Positions 45,819 through 55,414 are shown, numbered from the stretch's first letter. The stretch is DNA of 64,000 bases from Acidobacteria bacterium Mor1 (GCA_001664505.1 CP011806.1:5323873-5387872), one strand, 5' to 3'. Numbers and translations: made by a program. Notes: generated by a model not told the origin, from the letters alone.

Positions 45819-47780
45819 CTAGTCGTCGAGGCTGCCGGGCATCGCGTCACCCCAGAGCACGCCGTCGCCCCAGAAGACACCATCGCCCCAGAACACGCCT
45901 TCTGCCCAGAGGATGCCGTCGGCGAACAGCAGCCCGTCGCCCCAGAGCAGCCCGTCGCCCCAGAAGACGCCGTCGCCCCAGAAGACGCCGTCGGCCAGCA
46001 GCAGCCCATCGGCGAAGAGCAATCCGTCGGCCCAGAGGATGCCGTCGGCGCTGAGCGAGCTGTCGGCGAACAGCAGCCCGTCACCCCAGAAAACGCCGTC
46101 GCCCATCAGGATGCCGTCGGCCCAGAACACGCCGTCCGCCCACAGGGTGCCGTCGGCGAACAGCAGCCCATCGGCGAAGAGCAGGCCGTCAGCCAGCAGC
46201 AGTCCGTCGGCAAAGAGCAGGCCGTCCGCCCAGAGGATGCCGTCGGCCAGCAGGAGTCCGTCGGCGAAGAGCAGTCCGTCGCCCCAGAAGACTCCGTCGC
46301 CCCACAGCATGCCGTCGGTCCAGAGCGCGGTGTCGCCGAAGATCGGATCGTCGCCGTAGATCGAGTCGTAACCGCTGAGCAGCATCGGGCGGCCGTTTTC
46401 GTAGCGCAGCAAGTAGAGAGCGATGCCTTCGGGGGTGCGGGCCATCAGCGGCGAACTGCTGTTGAAGCGCTGGACGAAGGCCTCGGCCTCGGCTTCACCT
46501 TCCAGCAGTTCGATGGCGGCCTCGATGTCCATCATGCCGGCGCCCCGCTGCAGCACGTCGATGTCGGCCCGCTTCTCGGCGGACTTCATCAGCGCCGCCT
46601 TGATGCCGTCGTTGGTCAGCTGCGGCTGCGCCTCGAGCAGGAGCGCCGCGGCGCCGCTGGCGAAGGCGGTGGACATGCTGGTTCCGGAGAGTTCGATGCC
46701 TTCCTCGCTGAGTCGCTCGGGGAACATCTCGACCATGGTGGAGCCGCTGGCTGCCGGAGCGACGATACGGTTGCCGGGAGCCACCAGATCCGGTTTGACC
46801 ACCAGGTCGCCGTAGGAGGGGCCCTGGCTCGAGTAGGTGGTCATGATGTCGTCGCCCCGGGTGATGGTGCCGAGGTCGTTGAAGGCGCCGACGGTCAGGA
46901 CCGACGGATCGTTACCGGGAGCGTTGATGGTGAACCGCCCGTCGCGGCCGCGGTTGCCGGCAGAGGCGATGACGGTCAGGCCGGACTGCCAGGCGCGGCG
47001 CACGGCGACGTTGACGGGATCGTAGCGGAAGGACATCTGGGGCGCGTAGCCCAGGGACATGTTGACCACGTCGATGCCGTACTCGTCTTTGTGTTCGATG
47101 GTCCAGTCGACGGCGGCGAGAACGCCCGAGAGGGTGCCGGCGCCTTCGGCGTCGAGCACCTTGATCACGATCAGATTGACGTCGGGGGCCACGCCGTTGG
47201 GCGCGCCGATGATGCCGGCGAGATGGGTTCCGTGGCCGTGTTCGTCGTGGGCGTTGCCGTCGGGGTCCACGAAATCGACCCGGGCCAGCACGCGGCTCTC
47301 GTCGAGCGCCTCTCCGGGGTTGAGTCCGCTGTCGATCAGGGCGACGGTCACCCCACGGCCGGTCACGTCGAAGCGTTCCCGGGCGATGTCGCCGTTGCTC
47401 GCCGCGACCGCCACATCCAGGTTGGCGTGGAGCGCGCGGTCGGCGGTGATCGAGAGCACGTCGTCCCGGGCGGCCAGGCGGCGGATCTGCGACGGGGTCA
47501 TGCGGGCCGACGCGGCGTCGATGCGCTCGCGGAAGTTGCCGGCGGCCACGAGGCGGTGGGCGTCGTCGGCGGCGCCCTGCTTGAACTGAACCACCACAGG
47601 CAGCGCTTGCTCGACGGTCACGGCGGCGCGGGAGGCGCGTCCGGTGTTGGCTTCTGCCCGGGAGAGCTGTTCCTGGAGTTCGATGCCGATGCGGGCTTCA
47701 GCCTGGACGGCGGTCACGGCCAATGCCGCGAGGATCAGGGTGGTGAAGGTACGGGTCAGGGTCCGGATCATCTTCTTCAT
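45819..47780 (-). CDS. Secreted S8 (subtilisin-type) peptidase with C-terminal hexapeptide repeat array
   Basis: A 653-residue subtilase. The ATG at 47780 has AGGAGGAAGCC before it and starts a signal peptide (LTRTFTTLILAALAVTAVQA). An I9-like propeptide region precedes the catalytic domain: Asp in VALIDSGLNPG, His in DEHGHGTHLAGI and Ser in GTSMSTAFASGAA. The last 170 residues are unlike any normal subtilase C terminus: 27 tandem six-residue units of the form [VIL]-[LF]-[WFL]-[GA]-D-G (45843-46328), with two degenerate units before them. The periodicity suggests a beta-solenoid or surface-attachment stalk. The gene is divergent from the ECF sigma factor at 47919. Confidence 0.93.
   Translation of the reverse strand: MKKMIRTLTRTFTTLILAALAVTAVQAEARIGIELQEQLSRAEANTGRASRAAVTVEQALPVVVQFKQGAADDAHRLVAAGNFRERIDAASARMTPSQIRRLAARDDVLSITADRALHANLDVAVAASNGDIARERFDVTGRGVTVALIDSGLNPGEALDESRVLARVDFVDPDGNAHDEHGHGTHLAGIIGAPNGVAPDVNLIVIKVLDAEGAGTLSGVLAAVDWTIEHKDEYGIDVVNMSLGYAPQMSFRYDPVNVAVRRAWQSGLTVIASAGNRGRDGRFTINAPGNDPSVLTVGAFNDLGTITRGDDIMTTYSSQGPSYGDLVVKPDLVAPGNRIVAPAASGSTMVEMFPERLSEEGIELSGTSMSTAFASGAAALLLEAQPQLTNDGIKAALMKSAEKRADIDVLQRGAGMMDIEAAIELLEGEAEAEAFVQRFNSSSPLMARTPEGIALYLLRYENGRPMLLSGYDSIYGDDPIFGDTALWTDGMLWGDGVFWGDGLLFADGLLLADGILWADGLLFADGLLLADGLLFADGLLFADGTLWADGVFWADGILMGDGVFWGDGLLFADSSLSADGILWADGLLFADGLLLADGVFWGDGVFWGDGLLWGDGLLFADGILWAEGVFWGDGVFWGDGVLWGDAMPGSLDD
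45843..46328 (-). repeat. 27 tandem 18-base repeats encoding WGDG/FADG hexapeptides
   Basis: In-frame tandem 18-base units encode six-residue repeats whose positions 5-6 are almost always Asp-Gly, position 4 Gly or Ala and position 3 Trp, Phe or Leu. Two classes alternate, a VFWGDG/VLWGDG type and an LLFADG/LLLADG/ILWADG type. Exceptions are ILMGDG, LLFADS, SLSADG and ILWAEG. Two more degenerate units extend to about 46364. Copy number may vary between strains. Confidence 0.9.
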
Positions 47781-47918
47781 GGCTTCCTCCTGCTTGTTTT
47801 CCCTCGAGCCTCGCGGCCGTCGGGGTGCTGTTTTCGCGTTCACCCCCCTTCTGCAGGAAGCGCCCGTGCCGGGTTACAGGGCCGCAGGATTTTTTTCGGA
47901 CTTTGGTAGGATTCGCCC

Positions 47919-48641
47919 ATGAACGGCGAAAAACCGGGCAATTTCCCGCAAACACGCTGGAGTCTGGTGCTGGCCGCGGGGGATGCGGAGAACCCCAGGA
48001 CCCGTCTGGCGCTGTCGGATCTGTGCGAGGCCTATTGGGAGCCGCTCTACGCGTTCCTGCGGCGCAAGGGCAACGACCCCGACCGCGCCTCCGATCTGGT
48101 GCAGGGGTTCTTTGCCCGTTTCCTCGCCGGAAACTACCTGAGCCGCGCCGATGCGGAGAAGGGGAAGTTCCGCACCTACCTGCTGTCGTCGCTGACCCAC
48201 CACCTGATCAACGAGAAGGAGCGGGAGCGTGCCCAGAAGCGGGGAGGAGGGGAGGCGCCTCTGTCCCTCGACGTCGAGGGTGCCGAGCAGCGCTACCTCG
48301 ATGAACCGGCCCAGCACCTTACGCCGGAGCGGCTCTACGAACGGACCTGGGTGCTCGGCCAGCTCGACCGGGTGGTGGACCGTCTCAAAGAGGAGTACGC
48401 GTCCTCGGGCCGGGGCGCCGTGTTCGACGCCATCGCGGTGTACCTGACGCCGGCAGGCGGTCCCTCCTACGCAGACACCGCCCGGGACGCGGGGATGAAC
48501 GAGAGCGCGGTCAAGGTCGCGGTCCACCGTTTGAGAAAGCGCTATCGGGAGGCGCTGCGGGAGGAGATCGCCTCGACCGTCGAGACCGAGACCGAGATCG
48601 ACGGAGAGATCGCCTACCTGCTCTCGGTGCTGGCCGACTGA
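47919..48641 (+). CDS. ECF-type RNA polymerase sigma factor
   Basis: A 240-residue sigma factor of the large-ECF kind found in Planctomycetes and Acidobacteriota. Region 2 lies at about 30-110 ([46 protein letters not shown]) and region 4 at about 170-225 ([31 protein letters not shown]). No anti-sigma gene is adjacent. Instead a TPR Ser/Thr kinase is encoded convergently, overlapping by 28 bases. Several ECF groups are known to be activated by kinase phosphorylation in such pairs, so the kinase at 48614 is the probable control. TAGGA precedes the ATG. Confidence 0.9.
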   Translation: MNGEKPGNFPQTRWSLVLAAGDAENPRTRLALSDLCEAYWEPLYAFLRRKGNDPDRASDLVQGFFARFLAGNYLSRADAEKGKFRTYLLSSLTHHLINEKERERAQKRGGGEAPLSLDVEGAEQRYLDEPAQHLTPERLYERTWVLGQLDRVVDRLKEEYASSGRGAVFDAIAVYLTPAGGPSYADTARDAGMNESAVKVAVHRLRKRYREALREEIASTVETETEIDGEIAYLLSVLAD

Positions 48642-50980
48642 GGCCTGGCTCGCTCCAGCCGCGCCAGCGTTCGTTCGCTCTGCGCGACCAAGGACGCAAA
48701 GCGCGGGTGACTGCGGATCGGCTCGAGGTCGGAGTCCTGCTTCATGAGTTCGGGGCGGGCCCAGCCGGCGTCCACCGATTGCTTCAGCCGTTCGATCGCC
48801 TGCTGCGGTTCACCGCGGAGCGATTCGTAGCAGGCCATGTTGTAGAGCACGGTTTGTACGTTGGGATGGGTCGGGCCGTGGACCCGGGTCATCGACTCCA
48901 GCGCTTCGGTGTAGAGCGGCTCCGCCTCGTCCCAGCGTTGAAGCGACTGGTAGATGTAGGCCAGGTTGCTGATCGAGCGCATGGTCGCGGGGTGCTCGTC
49001 CCCCTGGACCTTGCGCCGCGCCGCCAGGGCGTCCTCGAACATCGGCACCGCATCGTTGACCCGGCCCTGGCGGAAGTAGAACCGGGCCAGGTTGTTGAGG
49101 TAGTCGATGGTCTCGGGGTGATCGTCGCCGTGGCGCTGCCGCTGAGCTTCGAGGGACTCGAGGTAGAGCGGTTCGGCTTCGTCGGGGCGGCCGACATCGT
49201 CGTAGAGCACGGCGAGACTGTTCATCAGGCGAAGCAGCGCTTGATCGCCGGGGGGCAGCAGGCGCTTCAGTCCCTCGTAGGATTCGAGGTACAGCGGTTC
49301 GGCCTCTTCGAACCGCTGCTGTTGGCGGTAGACGAAGCCGAGCCGATCCATGGTCGAGAGGGTGTGCCTGTGGTCGTCGCCCAGGACCCGGCGTTGGGTC
49401 TCGAGGGTCTCGGTAAACAGGCGTTCCGCTTCGGCCAGTTCCCCCTGGCCGAATCTGGTGGCGGCGAGCTGCGCCCGGGCGTCGAGGGTCTTGAGGTGCT
49501 CCTGCCCCAGGCTGTGCTCGAAGGTTTCCAGCGCCTGCTCGATCAAGGGCGACGCCTGATCGAAGAGTCCCAGGTGGGCGTAGACCTCGGACATGGTGAA
49601 CATCAGTTCGCCGCGAGTCTCCGGTTGGTCGACGAGCATCGTGTCGATCCGGGCGGCGCCGCTATCCAGCACCTCCCGTGCGGTGATGCTGTTGCCGCGA
49701 GCTTCGCTGGGGCGCGACACCCGGAAGAGTTCCTTCAAGAAGTCGGAGACCTGTCCCTTGGCTTCTGCCTCGGCCCGGGCCCTGGCCTCTGCGGCCACCG
49801 CACGTTGTTCGGCCCGCTGGGCTCGCACCATGCCGACGGTCGCGGCAATCGCGCCACTGACCAACGCCAACAGCACCAGGGTGCCTGCCAGGACGCCGAC
49901 CCGGTGGCGCCGCATCGCCTTGCCCAGGCGGTAGCTCAATCCCGGAGGCCCGGCCAGGACCGGTTCACCCTTGCGGAAACGGTCGATCTCGGCGGCCAGC
50001 TCCGAGGGGGTGCCGTAGCGCCGGGTGCGGTCCTTTTCCAGGGTGCGCATCACGATCCAGTCCAGGTCGCCGCGCAGCCGCCGGGCCAGCGATCCCGGGT
50101 CGGTGCGCCGTGACCGGGCGATCTTCGCGTCGAGCTTGCTGGCCCGGGTGCTGGGGCGGGGCGGATCGGTTTCGCGAATCATCTGCCGCATCGCGTCCCA
50201 GCCGGCTTCCCGCAGCTCCTTGGACTCGAAGGGCAGACGCCCCACCAGCAGTTCGTAGAGCAGCACTCCGAGGGAGTACACGTCGGTGCGGGTGTCGACG
50301 TCGAGTTCCGATCGCTCGGCTTGCTCGGGGCTCATGTATTCCGGCGTGCCGATCTGCTGCCCGAGTTCGGTGTAGACCGTGTGTTCGGTGAGCCGCTGGG
50401 CGGTGGCCTTGGCCACGCCGAAGTCGATGACCTTGGGGGTCGGTTTGCCGTCGCTCATCGAGACCAGCACGTTGGACGGCTTGAGGTCCCGGTGAATCAC
50501 CCCCTTGTGGTGGGCGTGCTGCACCGCGTCGCAGACCCGCACGAACAGGTTCAACCGTTCGTCGGTGCTCAGCCGTTCCCGGTCGCAATACTCGGTGATC
50601 GGAACGCCGGGGACCAGCTCCATGACGAAGAAGGGGCGGCCGTTCTTCGTCGCCCCCGCGTCGAGCACCCGGGCGATGTTGGGGTGCTCCATCAACGCCA
50701 GCGCCTGACGCTCCGCCTCGAACCGGGCGATGACCTCCCGGGTATCCATCCCGCGCTTGATCAACTTGAGGGCGACACGCCGCTGCACAGGGCGCAGCTG
50801 TTCGGCCTCGTAGACCTCGCCCATGCCCCCTTCGCCGACCTTGCTCAGCAGGCGGTAGTTGCCGATCTCCCGGGGTGCATCGTCGACGGCGCCCTGGAGC
50901 AGGCAGTGGGGGCAGATACCGCCGGCGCGTCCGGAGGCGGGGAGGTCCTTTCCGCAGTCAGGACATCGTTCGCTTTCCAT
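48614..50980 (-). CDS. Transmembrane Ser/Thr protein kinase with zinc ribbon and TPRs
   Basis: A 788-residue kinase. It opens with a zinc-ribbon-like Cys pair set (CPDCGKDL at 5-12, CPHCLL at about 23-28). The kinase domain (about 40-320) is complete: [47 protein letters not shown] membrane helix lies at about 357-378 ([18 protein letters not shown]). TPRs of about 42 residues fill residues about 430-740 ([16 protein letters not shown] is the last). It is related to the kinase at 31825, which has a different N-terminal region. The 3' end overlaps the ECF sigma gene by 28 bases, tying the two genes together evolutionarily. Confidence 0.94.
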   Translation of the reverse strand: MESERCPDCGKDLPASGRAGGICPHCLLQGAVDDAPREIGNYRLLSKVGEGGMGEVYEAEQLRPVQRRVALKLIKRGMDTREVIARFEAERQALALMEHPNIARVLDAGATKNGRPFFVMELVPGVPITEYCDRERLSTDERLNLFVRVCDAVQHAHHKGVIHRDLKPSNVLVSMSDGKPTPKVIDFGVAKATAQRLTEHTVYTELGQQIGTPEYMSPEQAERSELDVDTRTDVYSLGVLLYELLVGRLPFESKELREAGWDAMRQMIRETDPPRPSTRASKLDAKIARSRRTDPGSLARRLRGDLDWIVMRTLEKDRTRRYGTPSELAAEIDRFRKGEPVLAGPPGLSYRLGKAMRRHRVGVLAGTLVLLALVSGAIAATVGMVRAQRAEQRAVAAEARARAEAEAKGQVSDFLKELFRVSRPSEARGNSITAREVLDSGAARIDTMLVDQPETRGELMFTMSEVYAHLGLFDQASPLIEQALETFEHSLGQEHLKTLDARAQLAATRFGQGELAEAERLFTETLETQRRVLGDDHRHTLSTMDRLGFVYRQQQRFEEAEPLYLESYEGLKRLLPPGDQALLRLMNSLAVLYDDVGRPDEAEPLYLESLEAQRQRHGDDHPETIDYLNNLARFYFRQGRVNDAVPMFEDALAARRKVQGDEHPATMRSISNLAYIYQSLQRWDEAEPLYTEALESMTRVHGPTHPNVQTVLYNMACYESLRGEPQQAIERLKQSVDAGWARPELMKQDSDLEPIRSHPRFASLVAQSERTLARLERARPQSASTESR

Positions 50981-51154
50981 CGGCGAATTCTACAACCGAA
51001 CCGGTGTGCTCCCGTCGGCCGATGGGGCGGTGAGAGCCGCGGAACTTCGGAGATGTCGCCGAAGATTGCACTATTCGCGGAATGAGGCAGAGCCTGCGAG
51101 CGAAAGTGTGCCGCCAGGAGGACACTGGTGGCGGTCGTTCTCCAGCCCGCGGCT

Positions 51155-54100
51155 TTACTGGACGCGTAACCCCTCGGGGGCGTCCGGCGTCGTCGGTCCG
51201 GTGCCGCCGCCGACCTGGGTTTCGTTGGAGTATCCGCCCTCGCCGCCGGCTGCATCGATCGCGGTGACCCGGTAGTACCAGGTGCCCGCGGCGACGTTGT
51301 CGCTGAAACCGGCGTTGGAGGTCGTACCTACCTGGGTGAACCCACTGCCCGCCGTCGAGCTTCGATAGACCGCGTAGCCGGTGACGTCGCTCTCCAGGCT
51401 CGCGTCCCAGCTCAGGTCGATCCGGTTGCCGTTGCGATTGCCGCTGAGTCCGGTGAGTGCTGCCGGGAAGTCGTCGATCTCGGCGACCCAGACCTGGGCG
51501 GTGCCCTGAGAGATGTTGGGCGTGCGCACCCAGACGATTCGATCGCCCTGAATGTGCGGGTCGTTGTCTTCCAGCAGGCTGCGGGTGACCCGCCGTTCCT
51601 CGTCGAAGGTCAGGTCGTAGAGGAATACGTCCCACTGGCCGGTGGAGTGCCGCTGGTCGCGCCAGACCACCTTGTCGCCGTAGAGATGCGGGCGGCCCTG
51701 GGTGCCCGGCGCGTTGCTGACCACCCGCTCCTGCCCGCTGGCCAGGTCGTACAGATAGATGTCGGTGGAGCCGGTGCGGCTGTCGCCGTAGACCACCTGC
51801 TGCTCGTAGATGTCGGGATGCAGCGTCTGTCCGACCCCGCCGAGGTTGAGGTCGGTCTCGACGCCGGTGGCCAGGTTCTTGACGCTGATGCCGAATGGAG
51901 CGTCGTTGTTGAGGTAGACCATGCGGTCGCCCCAGATGGCCGGCGCTTCCTGCTGGCCGCCGAAGGTGAGCTGCTGGTTCTGGCCGGTGGAAAGATCGTG
52001 GCCCCAGATATGGGCCTGACCGAGACCGGCCCGGGCATCGACCCAGACGATCCGGTCGCCGAAGACGTCGGGGGTGACCTCGGCGGAGAAGCCGTCGGTG
52101 ATCTCCGTCTCCTGGTCCGAGGCCAGGTCGTAGTGGGAGATGTCGTAGGTATCGACCGGGTCCGGGGTCTCGAACAGATCGGCCCAGACGATCGAGTCCC
52201 CCTGGATCATCGGCGCGATCTCCACGCCGACGCGGCTGGTCACCTGGCGCTCCTGATCGGCGGCCAGGTCGTAGATGTAGATGTCCGGGAAGTCCCGCAG
52301 ATTGCGCTCATCGGCCCAGGCGATGCGGTCACCCCAGATCGTGGCGTTGTACTTGCGGCCCGCTGCGCTGGTCAGTTCCCGGGACTCGAAGCGGTAGGAG
52401 TAGGCCTCCACCGGGCGCACGGTGCGATTGTTCTGTTCGAAGTACTCGGCAACCTGATTGCCCCGGTCGACCACGGCGTAGAGGGTGCGGCGTCCCCGGG
52501 AGGGGAGGTCGATCAGGATCTGCCGGGTCACGGCGGATCCCGCCCCCAGGTTGGAGAGGGTGTCGCTGTAGAGCAAGGTGCCGCCGGCACCCGGGTCTCC
52601 GTCGAAGACTTCGAGAGTGACGTTGCTCGCGCCTTGCTGGCCGGCGTTGCGTGCGGTGACCGTCACCGGGAGCGGCGCTCCTACCGCGACGGTGGCCTTG
52701 CCCACCTGCAGGTCGGCGATCAGCTCGACCCGGTTGGCTGCGGCGTCGGCCTGCTGCACTGCGCGGAAGGCGTTGATCCGGCCCCAACCGAACAGATCGT
52801 CGAAACCGCCGCTCCCCAGGTCGTCGGCCGAGGCCTGAATCACCGCCCGGACCATCTCGTTGGAGAGATCGGGCTGCTGCGACAGCACCAGGGCGGCCAG
52901 ACCGCTGACGTGGGCGGCGGCGAAGGAGGTGCCGCCGTCCCGGTAGTAGCGGTCGCCGACCCGCTGGAACACGACGCTCTGGTTCTGGGCGGAGAGGGTC
53001 GAGAGAATGTTCAGGTGGTTGAAATTCGGATCGCCGACGTTGTCGTCGGACCCGGGGGCGGTGACGTCCAGGTTGAAGCCGAAATTCGAGGCGAAGTAGA
53101 TCCGGTCGTCGTGCTGCACGGCGCCGACCGCGATGGTCTGATCGAGGCACGCGGGGAAGCTGGCCAGATCGTCGTTGAGCTGGGAGATGTCGTTGGCGCA
53201 GTCGCCGATCTCGCTGCCGGAGTTGCCGGCCGAAACGACGATCACCGCGCCGAGGCCGTGGGCGTAGGCGATGGCGTCCCGCAAAGCCTGAGGCGCCTCT
53301 CCCTTGTTCGACAGGCTGATGTTGATCACGTCGGCGCCGTTGTCCGCGGCGTAGGTGATGCCCTGGATCAGCGCGGTCAGGTTGGTCGCTCCGGTGTCGG
53401 TGGAGACCTTGACCGCCATCAGCTGTACCTGCCAGACCATGCCCGCGATCCCGGTTCCGTTGTCGCCGACGGCGCCGATGACTCCGGCCATCAACGTGCC
53501 GTGCTGGAAGCGGTCGGTCACGTCGTTGTTGTTGAGGGCGAAGTTCCAGCCGGAGACGTCGTCGACGTAGCCGTTGCCGTCGTCGTCGACGCCGTTCCCC
53601 GGAGTTTCGCCGGGGTTGTTCCAGGCGTTGCCGGCCAGGTCCTCGTGGGCGAAATCGATGCCGCTGTCGATCACGGCGACGACCAGGTTCGGGTCGCCGG
53701 TCTGGAGATCCCAGGCCCGGTCGGCCTCGATGTTCTGCAGGCGCCACAGGTCGGGATAGGTCTGCCCCCACGCGCCGCTGCTCCAGCTTCCGTCCTGTTC
53801 CGGGTCGGCGTAGGTGTCGTCAGGGACGGCGTCGAGATGCAGCGCCACGTTGGCCTCGGCGTGGCGCACCTCGGGAAGCTCCCGGAGATGTTTGGCGACC
53901 CTGGCCGGGTCGATGTCGGTGGCGAAGCTGACCTTGCCCCAGCGAGCCAACGCCGGCATCTGCGGTTGCCGCGGGGCGCGGCCGCTGCGGCGGGTGAAGG
54001 TCGCGCGCACGGCGGCTTCCGATTGGGGCACGCGGAACAGTCGTTGGCCGGGGCCGAAACCGTAGGCCTCGAGTTCCGGGTATCGCGCCTGAATCTGGCT

Positions 54101-54301
54101 CCAACTCACGCCGTCATGAAGCTGGATCAGCACCTCGCCGGGTGCGGCCTCGGCGCCCCTGGCCGCGGGTGCGTTGTTTCCGGGCAGGGGAGTGTCGCCG
54201 GCGGCGCCGAGGGGCGCCCATAGAACAAGGAGCGTCAGCAGCAGTACCGACTGCCGTGCGGCTCGTTCTTGCCTGGATGCTCCCGGTCGGCTGGCGCTCA
54301 T
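51155..54301 (-). CDS. Secreted S8 peptidase with CARDB, seven-repeat propeller and Fn3 domains
   Basis: A 1048-residue exported subtilase (ATG 54301; a GTG at 54328 is possible). After a signal peptide and a propeptide region comes the catalytic domain, with Asp in AVIDSGIDFAHEDLAGN, His in RFQHGTLMAGVIG and Ser in GGTSFAAAHVSGLAAL. A CARDB-like segment follows (DLQVGKATVAVGAPLPVTV). Then come seven repeats of about 40 residues of the TolB/WD40-like kind (GDRIVWVD, IYIYDLAADQERQV, GDKVVWRD), enough to close a propeller. An Fn3 domain (RIDLSWDASLESDVTGYAVYR) ends the protein. It probably degrades extracellular protein, with the C-terminal modules giving adhesion. Confidence 0.92.
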   Translation of the reverse strand: MSASRPGASRQERAARQSVLLLTLLVLWAPLGAAGDTPLPGNNAPAARGAEAAPGEVLIQLHDGVSWSQIQARYPELEAYGFGPGQRLFRVPQSEAAVRATFTRRSGRAPRQPQMPALARWGKVSFATDIDPARVAKHLRELPEVRHAEANVALHLDAVPDDTYADPEQDGSWSSGAWGQTYPDLWRLQNIEADRAWDLQTGDPNLVVAVIDSGIDFAHEDLAGNAWNNPGETPGNGVDDDGNGYVDDVSGWNFALNNNDVTDRFQHGTLMAGVIGAVGDNGTGIAGMVWQVQLMAVKVSTDTGATNLTALIQGITYAADNGADVINISLSNKGEAPQALRDAIAYAHGLGAVIVVSAGNSGSEIGDCANDISQLNDDLASFPACLDQTIAVGAVQHDDRIYFASNFGFNLDVTAPGSDDNVGDPNFNHLNILSTLSAQNQSVVFQRVGDRYYRDGGTSFAAAHVSGLAALVLSQQPDLSNEMVRAVIQASADDLGSGGFDDLFGWGRINAFRAVQQADAAANRVELIADLQVGKATVAVGAPLPVTVTARNAGQQGASNVTLEVFDGDPGAGGTLLYSDTLSNLGAGSAVTRQILIDLPSRGRRTLYAVVDRGNQVAEYFEQNNRTVRPVEAYSYRFESRELTSAAGRKYNATIWGDRIAWADERNLRDFPDIYIYDLAADQERQVTSRVGVEIAPMIQGDSIVWADLFETPDPVDTYDISHYDLASDQETEITDGFSAEVTPDVFGDRIVWVDARAGLGQAHIWGHDLSTGQNQQLTFGGQQEAPAIWGDRMVYLNNDAPFGISVKNLATGVETDLNLGGVGQTLHPDIYEQQVVYGDSRTGSTDIYLYDLASGQERVVSNAPGTQGRPHLYGDKVVWRDQRHSTGQWDVFLYDLTFDEERRVTRSLLEDNDPHIQGDRIVWVRTPNISQGTAQVWVAEIDDFPAALTGLSGNRNGNRIDLSWDASLESDVTGYAVYRSSTAGSGFTQVGTTSNAGFSDNVAAGTWYYRVTAIDAAGGEGGYSNETQVGGGTGPTTPDAPEGLRVQ

Positions 54302-54476
54302 GCTTGCCCCTACCCCGAATAGTCCCACTCGTCCAAAAATCTAGGGAATCTACCCTGATCTCTGCAACAGCGATGCCGCCGGTTCGGCGGCCACCCCGGG
54401 CCGGGGCGCGTAGAGAATACCCGTTTCGTGATCGAAAGTACCGGGTCAGACCTTCCCGGGGGTGCCCGGCGGTGGC

Positions 54477-55226
54477 TCAGCGCAATTCGGCCAGGATCGT
54501 CTCGGGGCGGACCCGGACGCGCCAGTTGTCGGTCAGCTCCCGCCAGGTGACGTCGCGCTGCTCGTCGAGGATGAAGACCGCGGGCCGGGAGATATCGGTG
54601 TCGGGCAGCCCGTCCTCGTGAAGCAACCCGAGTTTGCCGATCAACTCCAGGTTCGGATCGCACAGGACGGGGAAGTCGTAGCCCTGGGCCTCGATCGCCT
54701 CCCGCGATTCTTCGGGGTTGTCGGCGCTGACCGCGACCACCTCGGCGCCCAGGCTGCGGATCTCATCGATGCGTGACTGCAAACCTTGCAGTTCGGAGAG
54801 GCAGAACGGTCACCAGTAGCCGCGGTAGAACACCAGCACCACCTTGCGGCCGTCGAAGCTCGCCAGGTCGAAGGACTCGCCCCGGTGGGTTTGGAGGCTG
54901 AAGTTCTCGATCCGCGAGACTCCCGCTGCGGTTTCTCCCGTAGGCATCTGATAGCTCAAGACGAAGACGTAGAAACCGAACAGGCCGAGGAACCCGACCG
55001 ACAGCAGGGTGCCGAGTATGCCGAAGATCTTCGAGGCCAGGCGGCGGCCCTGGCCGAAGGCTCCGAACAGGCCTGCCAGGGAGAGAGCGACACCGAGTAG
55101 CGCCAGCGGCAGGTTGAGCCAGGGGAAGTCCCGCAGCGCAGGGATCGCGGCAAAGACCATGAAGTAGCTGATTACCGCGGCGAGGGTGACCAGCGGGCCG
55201 AGCCAGATGAAGTGCAGCCGGCTCAC
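54477..55226 (-). CDS. Membrane-anchored selenoprotein redoxin (in-frame TGA read as Sec139)
   Basis: The frame from GTG 55226 to TGA 54477 is interrupted only by TGA 54810-54812. Read through, it encodes 249 residues. Three membrane segments (about 10-30, 38-56, 67-90) precede a peroxiredoxin/AhpC-TSA-like domain. Its active site is FYRGYW-U-PFC, where U is the TGA codon at position 139 and C is 142, exactly where homologues have Cys (usually YRGxWCPFC). The fold continues intact after the codon (EVVAVSADNPEESREAI, RPAVFILDEQRDV). A hairpin 18 bases downstream resembles a bacterial SECIS. The GTG overlaps the ccoS stop (GTGA), coupling it to the cbb3 oxidase operon, so a role in redox handling of oxidase cysteines or copper sites is likely. 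Confidence 0.88.
54777..54791 (-). promoter_or_regulatory. Bacterial SECIS-like hairpin after the selenocysteine codon
   Basis: CTGCA-AGGTT-TGCAG forms a 5-base-pair stem (6 with the flanking A and T of the loop) starting 18 bases after the TGA. The loop carries GGU, with its GU about 26 bases from the codon. This is within the 16-37 base range described for bSECIS elements and close in form to the E. coli fdhF loop AGGUCU. Confidence 0.75.
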
Positions 55227-55393
55227 GGTGCCTTGGGCTTTCCGCTATCCGGATCCTGATCGTCGTGCAGCACCCGCATCGCCGGAGTCTCCATGTCGTC
55301 GAACTGGCCGGCCCGCGCCGCCCAGACGTAGGCGACCACGGCGATTCCGGCCATCAACAGAGCCAGCGGAAACAGGATGTAGAGCACTTCCAT
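55223..55393 (-). CDS. ccoS: cbb3 oxidase maturation protein CcoS
   Basis: A 56-residue membrane protein too short for routine ORF thresholds. It starts MEVLYILFPLALLMAGIAVV, the CcoS/FixS hallmark of a single helix, followed by AYVWAARAGQFDD and a charged tail (DDQDPDSGKPKAP). GGGAG precedes the ATG. It lies 21 bases after ccoI and overlaps the selenoprotein GTG start by GTGA. CcoS is needed to insert haem and copper into CcoN. Family identity is clear from the FxYxWAxxxGQFDD-type centre. Confidence 0.93.
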   Translation of the reverse strand: MEVLYILFPLALLMAGIAVVAYVWAARAGQFDDMETPAMRVLHDDQDPDSGKPKAP

Positions 55394-55414
55394 GGTGTCC
55401 GCTCCCAGGCGAGT

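Noticed and set aside
45843-46328. CRISPR array or minisatellite outside a gene
   Set aside because: The 18-base units are in frame, have no spacers and encode regular peptide repeats.
47889-47896. T-run before the ECF sigma gene as a terminator
   Set aside because: No gene ends on the plus strand upstream, so it is more likely part of the promoter region.
45333-47909. An 858-codon plus-strand frame opposite the S8 peptidase
   Set aside because: It is a shadow of tspO and of the repeat-bearing protease. The Pro/Glu/Val-rich repeats mirror the hexapeptide array and are not a gene.
51554-54223. An 889-codon plus-strand frame opposite the second S8 peptidase
   Set aside because: It lies wholly within the antisense of a gene with clear catalytic motifs. 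Its composition is typical of a shadow and no domain is visible.
54777-54812. The in-frame TGA as a pseudogene, sequencing error or gene boundary
   Set aside because: No frameshift is needed. The domain continues in register for 110 residues and a bSECIS-like hairpin follows, which favours selenocysteine.
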